Assembly (NCBI RefSeq): GCF_004359985.1
Contig: NZ_SMRO01000001.1
Span: 1,178,001-1,242,000, forward strand
DNA from: Paraburkholderia flava
Lineage (GTDB): Bacteria > Pseudomonadota > Gammaproteobacteria > Burkholderiales > Burkholderiaceae
Reading direction: 5' to 3'
Length of the DNA stretch: 64,000 nt
The stretch's first letter is position 1, and each line of letters opens with the position of its first letter. Shown in pieces: positions 59,872-64,000 of this stretch. Under the pieces are notes generated by a model, which saw only the letters and a list, made by a program, of their open reading frames with translations, ran no database searches and had not been told where the DNA came from. The position numbers and the translations under genes were made by a program.

Positions 59872-61191
59872 ATGACCACCACCACCCGCCCGTCGGCGCC
59901 GACCGACGTCGATTCGACACGCAACCGCCGCGACGCGCGCAAAGCCGCGCTCGGCAGTTTCGTCGGCGCGGTGGTCGACTGGTACGACTTCCTGCTGTAC
60001 GGGATCGTCGCCGCGCTGGTCTTCAACACTGAGTTCTTTCCGAAAATCAGTCCGGCGATGGGCACGCTCGCCGCGTTCGCGACGTTCGGCGTCGGCTTCC
60101 TGTTTCGTCCGCTCGGCGGATTCGTGTTCGGTCATTACGGCGACCGGCTCGGCCGCAAGCGCATGCTCGTGCTGACGGTGTCGATGATGGGCCTGTCGAC
60201 CGCCGCGATCGGCCTGCTGCCGACGTTCGCACAAATCGGCTGGTGGGCACCCGCTGTGCTCGTCACGCTGCGCGCGATCCAGGGCTTTGCGGTCGGCGGC
60301 GAATGGGGCGGCGCTGCGCTGATGGCCGTCGAGAGCGCGCCCGAACGCAGGAAGGCGTTCTACAGCAGCGGCGTGCAGGTCGGCTACGGTGTCGGTCTCG
60401 TGCTGTCGACGGGCCTCGTTTCGCTGATCAGCCGGTCGATGGATAACGCGTCGTTCGTCGCGTGGGGCTGGCGTCTGCCGTTCCTGTTCAGTGTGCTGCT
60501 CGTGCTGGTCGCGCTGTGGATCCGTTCGAGCATGGCGGAGTCGCAGGAATTCGTCGACAAGGTCGGCGAGCATGGCGAACGCGTTCTGCGGCTGCCGATC
60601 GTCGAGGCGTTGCTGCGGCATCCCAAGGCGTTTCTGCTGATCATCGCGCTGCGGCTCGCCGAGCTGTTCACGATGTATATCGTCACCGCGTTCGCGCTCA
60701 ACTATTCGACCGCGAATCTCGGCATGAACCGCGAGTTCTTCCTGAACATCGCGCTGCTGGTCGGCGCGGTGAGCTGCGTGACGATTCCATGCTTCGCGTG
60801 GCTCGCGGACCGCTTCGGCCGGCGCCGCGTCTACATGCTCGGCGCGACGATCGGGATGCTGAGCGCGGTGCCGTTCTTCGTCGCGCTCGATGCACGCTCG
60901 ACCGTCTGGATCGTCGTGTTCGCGGTGATGCTCGCGAACGTCGCGCACGACATGGTGGTCAGCGTCCAGCAACCGATGTTCACCGAACTCTTCGGCACCG
61001 AGTATCGCTACAGCGGCGCGGGCGTCGGGTATCAGGTGGCGAGTGTGGTCGGCGGCGGTTTCACGCCGTTCATCGCGGTGGCACTGGTGAACATGGCGGG
61101 CGGCTCGTGGCATCCGGTCGCCGCGTACCTCGCGGGCGGTTGCCTGATCTCGGTGCTCGTCGCTGCGTGGATGAAAACCGGCCGCGCGTAG
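59872..61191 (+). CDS. MFS transporter, metabolite:H+ symporter (MHS) family
   Basis: A 439-residue inner-membrane importer with about 12 helices. MHS markers: 'GAVVDWYDFLLYG' in the first helix, 'FGHYGDRLGRKRMLV' (motif A), 'RAIQGFAVGGEWGGAALM' and 'AWLADRFGRRRVY'. Relatives import citrate, shikimate, alpha-ketoglutarate or similar acids. It is divergent from the GntR operon across about 270 bp, so GntR might control it. A GGAGACACC site precedes the ATG. Confidence 0.9.
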   Translation: MTTTTRPSAPTDVDSTRNRRDARKAALGSFVGAVVDWYDFLLYGIVAALVFNTEFFPKISPAMGTLAAFATFGVGFLFRPLGGFVFGHYGDRLGRKRMLVLTVSMMGLSTAAIGLLPTFAQIGWWAPAVLVTLRAIQGFAVGGEWGGAALMAVESAPERRKAFYSSGVQVGYGVGLVLSTGLVSLISRSMDNASFVAWGWRLPFLFSVLLVLVALWIRSSMAESQEFVDKVGEHGERVLRLPIVEALLRHPKAFLLIIALRLAELFTMYIVTAFALNYSTANLGMNREFFLNIALLVGAVSCVTIPCFAWLADRFGRRRVYMLGATIGMLSAVPFFVALDARSTVWIVVFAVMLANVAHDMVVSVQQPMFTELFGTEYRYSGAGVGYQVASVVGGGFTPFIAVALVNMAGGSWHPVAAYLAGGCLISVLVAAWMKTGRA

Positions 61192-61243
61192 GCGGCCGTG
61201 TTTTGTTGCGGGCATGCGAGCGCGGGCTCGCATGCATCGAGGC

Positions 61244-62005
61244 TCAGGTTTTCAGCCGGTAGCCGGTCTTGAAGATCCACGCGACGCCGCCCATCAACAC
61301 CAGCAGAAACACCACGGTCATACCGAGACTCACACCGACGTGCACGTCGGCGATGCCGTAAAAGCTCCAGCGAAAACCGCTCACCAGATAGACGATCGGA
61401 TTGAACAGCGTCACGATGCGCCACACCGGCGGCAGCATGTCGACCGAATAGAAACTGCCGCCGAGGAACGTGAGCGGCGTGATGATCAGCAGCGGCACCA
61501 GTTGCAGCTTCTCGAAGCTGTCCGCCCAGATGCCGATGATGAAACCGAACAGGCTGAACGTCACCGCTGTCAGCACGAGGAACAGCACCATCCAGAACGG
61601 ATGCAGGATCTGCAGCGGCACGAACAGCGCCGCAGTTGCGAGGATGATGAGCCCGAGCAGGATCGACTTCGTTGCGGCCGCGCCGACATAGCTGACGACA
61701 ATCTCCAGGTACGACACCGGCGCCGACAGCAGTTCGTAGATCGTGCCGGTGAAGCGCGGAAAGTAGATGCCGAACGACGCATTCGAAATACTCTGCGACA
61801 GCAGCGACAACATGATCAGCCCGGGCACAATGAACGACCCGTAGCTGATACCGCCGACCTGGCTGATACGCGAGCCGATCGCCGAGCCGAACACCACAAA
61901 ATACAGCGACGTCGAAATGACCGGCGCGATGATGCTCTGCATCAGCGTGCGCCAGGTGCGCGCCATCTCGAAGCGATAGATCGCGCGGATTGCGTGAATA
62001 TTCAT
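61244..62005 (-). CDS. ABC-2 type transporter permease
   Basis: A 253-residue inner-membrane permease with six hydrophobic segments. It resembles YadH and DrrB: '[25 protein letters not shown]' at the N-terminus and '[27 protein letters not shown]' after helix 4. Its ATG overlaps the ATPase gene stop (ATGA), so the pair forms one exporter. Substrate unknown. Confidence 0.9.
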   Translation of the reverse strand: MNIHAIRAIYRFEMARTWRTLMQSIIAPVISTSLYFVVFGSAIGSRISQVGGISYGSFIVPGLIMLSLLSQSISNASFGIYFPRFTGTIYELLSAPVSYLEIVVSYVGAAATKSILLGLIILATAALFVPLQILHPFWMVLFLVLTAVTFSLFGFIIGIWADSFEKLQLVPLLIITPLTFLGGSFYSVDMLPPVWRIVTLFNPIVYLVSGFRWSFYGIADVHVGVSLGMTVVFLLVLMGGVAWIFKTGYRLKT

Positions 62006-63024
62006 GTTGCGCTTTCCTTGTCGCGACTCGCGTGCGTGCCGCCGTGTGTGCCACCGTTCGCGTCGCGTCCGCCCTTCACCAGGCTCACGAAGATGTCTTC
62101 GAGCGAGCTCTGCGTGGTCTGCAGATCCTTGAAGCGGATGCCCGCGTCGTTCAGCGCGTTCATCAGCGCGACGATGCTGGTGCGTTGATCCGCGGGTTCA
62201 CCGGTCGTTTGTGTCGCCTGCTCTTCGTGCGAGTCGTACGTGTAGACGAGTTCGTTGCCGTTCGCCGACAACTCCAGCCGGTACGCGGCCAGTTGCGGCG
62301 GCACCTCCGACAGCGGACTTTCGAGCTGCACGCTCAGTTGCTTCTTGCCGAGCTTGCGCATCAGTTCGGCCTTGTCTTCGACCAGCATGATCTCGCCGCC
62401 GTTGATCACGCCGATGCGATCGGCCATCTCCTCGGCTTCGTCGATGTAGTGCGTGGTGAGAATGATCGTGACGCCGCTCGCGCTCAAACCGCGCACGAGG
62501 TTCCACATGTCGCGGCGCAGTTCGACGTCGACGCCCGCCGTGGGTTCGTCGAGAAACAGGATCTGCGGTTCGTGCGACAGCGCCTTCGCGATCAGCACGC
62601 GACGCTTCATGCCGCCCGACAGCGTGATGATCTTGTTGTTACGCTTTTCCCACAGCGACAGGTCTTTCAGCACCTTCTCGATGTGCGCGGGATTGGCCGG
62701 CTTGCCGAACAGACCACGGCTGAACGACACGGTGGCCCAGACGGTTTCGAACGCGTCGGTGGTCAGCTCCTGCGGCACGAGGCCGATCAGCGAGCGTGCC
62801 GCGCGATAGTCCGTATTGATGTCGTGGCCCGCGACCGTGATGCTGCCTTCGGTCGCCCGGACGATTCCGCAGATCGTGCTGATCAGCGTCGTCTTGCCGG
62901 CGCCGTTCGGACCGAGCAGCGCAAAAATTTCGCCGCGCCGGATCGACAGATCGATCTGCTTGAGTGCGCGAAATCCAGACGCGTAGGTTTTCGAGAGGTT
63001 CGAAACAGAGAGGATCGTTTGCAT
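62002..63024 (-). CDS. ABC-2 type transporter ATP-binding protein
   Basis: A 340-residue ATPase (YadG/DrrA-like). Walker A '[11 protein letters not shown]' near residue 38, signature 'LSGGMKRR', Walker B '[12 protein letters not shown]' and the switch His in 'LTTHYID'. The C-terminal ~110 residues are an extension beyond the core and end in a Gly/His-rich tail. I start at 'MQTILSVSN'; the frame is open farther up but that part looks non-coding. Overlaps the permease gene by 4 bp. Pairs with it to export an unknown compound. Confidence 0.9.
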   Translation of the reverse strand: MQTILSVSNLSKTYASGFRALKQIDLSIRRGEIFALLGPNGAGKTTLISTICGIVRATEGSITVAGHDINTDYRAARSLIGLVPQELTTDAFETVWATVSFSRGLFGKPANPAHIEKVLKDLSLWEKRNNKIITLSGGMKRRVLIAKALSHEPQILFLDEPTAGVDVELRRDMWNLVRGLSASGVTIILTTHYIDEAEEMADRIGVINGGEIMLVEDKAELMRKLGKKQLSVQLESPLSEVPPQLAAYRLELSANGNELVYTYDSHEEQATQTTGEPADQRTSIVALMNALNDAGIRFKDLQTTQSSLEDIFVSLVKGGRDANGGTHGGTHASRDKESAT

Positions 63025-63277
63025 GCCCGCGACGATAGCAGAAGTCGCCGTTTCAGTGGCGACGTCCGGCGCGATCGTCGCGAATGAAATGCCGCAGCAG
63101 ACGCGGATTGGCGGCACGCGTGTGACAGATCGCGTCGATTGTTCGGCAGACACCGACGAATGTGCCGAAATGCGCGGCAAATGCTTCGCAAAACCAGCAA
63201 GGTTTGCCATTGCTGTCGCATTAGCGGACCAGCAGCGGAACGTTGTGTTGCCAGCACGAAGGCAATGCCGTCGTCGC

Positions 63278-64000
63278 TCAATGCGCGTTACTGCGCTTGC
63301 GCTTCGATTTACTCGAAGTTGACGGCACGCCACCGCTAGCCAGACGTTCACGTGCGACCGCACGCACCGCCTCGATCAACGCACGCCCCGCAGGCGAAGG
63401 CTGCGCATCGGAACGCAGGATCAAGCCGACCGGTTCGTCGGTGCCTGCGAACGGCAGCGGCAGGCGCACCAGCACACCGTGCGCGAGATCCTGTTCGACG
63501 GCACCCGCGGGCACGAACCATACCGCGTCGTTCGCGAGCGCGAGCGCGCGCCCGACCGACACCGACAGCACCTCGACGAACGACGACAGCGGCGGCACGC
63601 CCCACACCGACAGCAAACTTTCCGCCGACTGCCGGATGATCGTCCCATACGGCGGCAGCACGACCGTGTAGTCGAGCAGCTCGGCCGGCGGTCCGACGCG
63701 CTTCGCCATCGGATGCCCGGCACGCACGACCGCGACGAGCGGCTCGCCGTACAACTGCTCGAAGCTCAGCCCGACCATCCGCTCCGGATCCGCAAGCCGC
63801 CCGACAGCGAACTCGATCGCCCCTTCCTTTAACCGCGCCATCAGCTCGACGTTCGATGCGGTCGCGAGTTGAACCACCACGTGCGGCCACTGCGTCGCGA
63901 AACGCCGCAGCACCGGCGGCACCAACGAAGGCGCGACCGTCGGCAGCATGCCGACCGCGAGCGGCGCGGCGACCGCGCCCTGCGCGCCCGCCAGCAGATC
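63278..64000 (-). CDS. LysR-family regulator, PcaQ-like, 5' end cut by window
   Basis: The C-terminal ~240 residues of a LysR effector domain; the frame runs off the right edge, so the helix-turn-helix is not seen. '[17 protein letters not shown]', '[35 protein letters not shown]' split across about 50 residues, and '[14 protein letters not shown]' are the pattern of PcaQ/GbpR-type regulators. PcaQ activates protocatechuate genes with beta-carboxymuconate as effector. The C-terminus is Lys/Ser/Arg-rich. The subgroup call is by eye. Confidence 0.82.
   Translation of the reverse strand, partial: DLLAGAQGAVAAPLAVGMLPTVAPSLVPPVLRRFATQWPHVVVQLATASNVELMARLKEGAIEFAVGRLADPERMVGLSFEQLYGEPLVAVVRAGHPMAKRVGPPAELLDYTVVLPPYGTIIRQSAESLLSVWGVPPLSSFVEVLSVSVGRALALANDAVWFVPAGAVEQDLAHGVLVRLPLPFAGTDEPVGLILRSDAQPSPAGRALIEAVRAVARERLASGGVPSTSSKSKRKRSNAH

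Noticed and set aside
59641..61233. A 530-residue minus-strand frame opposite the MHS transporter
   Set aside because: Shadow frame: Arg/Ala/Asp/His-rich, no domain, no ribosome site, fully covered by a well-supported transporter gene.
1..64000. CRISPR arrays, tRNA or rRNA genes, insertion sequences, integrases
   Set aside because: I looked for spaced direct repeats, clover-leaf ends, transposase motifs and terminal repeats and saw none. A covariance-model scan would be needed to exclude small RNAs.

Overview
The window is high-GC, densely coded DNA that reads as a chromosome or chromid segment of a Burkholderiaceae bacterium, most likely Paraburkholderia, Caballeronia or Burkholderia. That placement rests on the gene families seen: a Burkholderia-type OmpC-like porin, DUF4148, DUF2968 and DUF2917 proteins, a PcaR-type IclR regulator, and a C-P lyase operon with a DUF1045 gene. 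It is inference; no ribosomal RNA or marker gene is present. I see no tRNA, rRNA, insertion sequence, CRISPR array or prophage.

Layout. 0-2 kb: the 3' end of fliD and a DUF2917 gene. 2-6.3 kb: a pcaF-like thiolase with a palindromic operator, two genes of four-carbon acid-sugar catabolism (denD, otnI), and an IclR regulator. 6.3-9.6 kb: a lipid A acyltransferase-like gene, a repeat-tailed lipoprotein and an M20 amidohydrolase. 9.8-18.1 kb: a C-P lyase locus, phnF-DUF1045-phnN on the minus strand divergent from phnGHIJKLM, with a perfect 16-bp palindrome between them. 18.3-24 kb: an orphan amino-acid binding protein, an AstE/AspA-type hydrolase, metQ, a porin and a FAH-family hydrolase. 24.3-27.3 kb: an AraC regulator with an in-frame pentapeptide repeat, then a lower-GC islet (ASCH protein, GNAT acetyltransferase). 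27.3-38 kb: glgP, an MFS exporter, ltaE, a LysM/degenerate-M23 lipoprotein, several conserved unknowns and gnd. 38-47.6 kb: small housekeeping and stress genes, a Sir2 deacetylase, and an SDR / binding protein / D-amino-acid dehydrogenase / LysR group. 47.7-59.6 kb: an oxalate-formate region with a panE-like reductase, an aldehyde dehydrogenase, two LysR regulators, an OxlT-type antiporter, a PntB-like membrane protein, a FAH protein, formyl-CoA:oxalate CoA-transferase and a GntR regulator. 59.9-64 kb: an MHS transporter, an ABC exporter pair and a truncated PcaQ-like LysR gene.

How the parts work together. The phn locus would strip phosphonates to phosphate and feed ribose phosphate to PRPP; the 2H-phosphoesterase-like DUF1045 protein is a candidate for the cyclic phosphate step, since no phnP or phnCDE is in view. 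The oxalate region carries the clearest new signal. A 13-bp box, AAACTTTAA(C/T)T(A/T)T, lies upstream of three transcription units (panE-like, oxlT, and a 102-residue unknown), each time exactly 33 bp before a -10-like hexamer. The box beside oxlT also lies just upstream of the LysR gene at 53.7 kb, so this looks like one LysR regulon. A second circuit is suggested by an ATGTGATATATCACAT palindrome before frc and a related site before the GntR operon.
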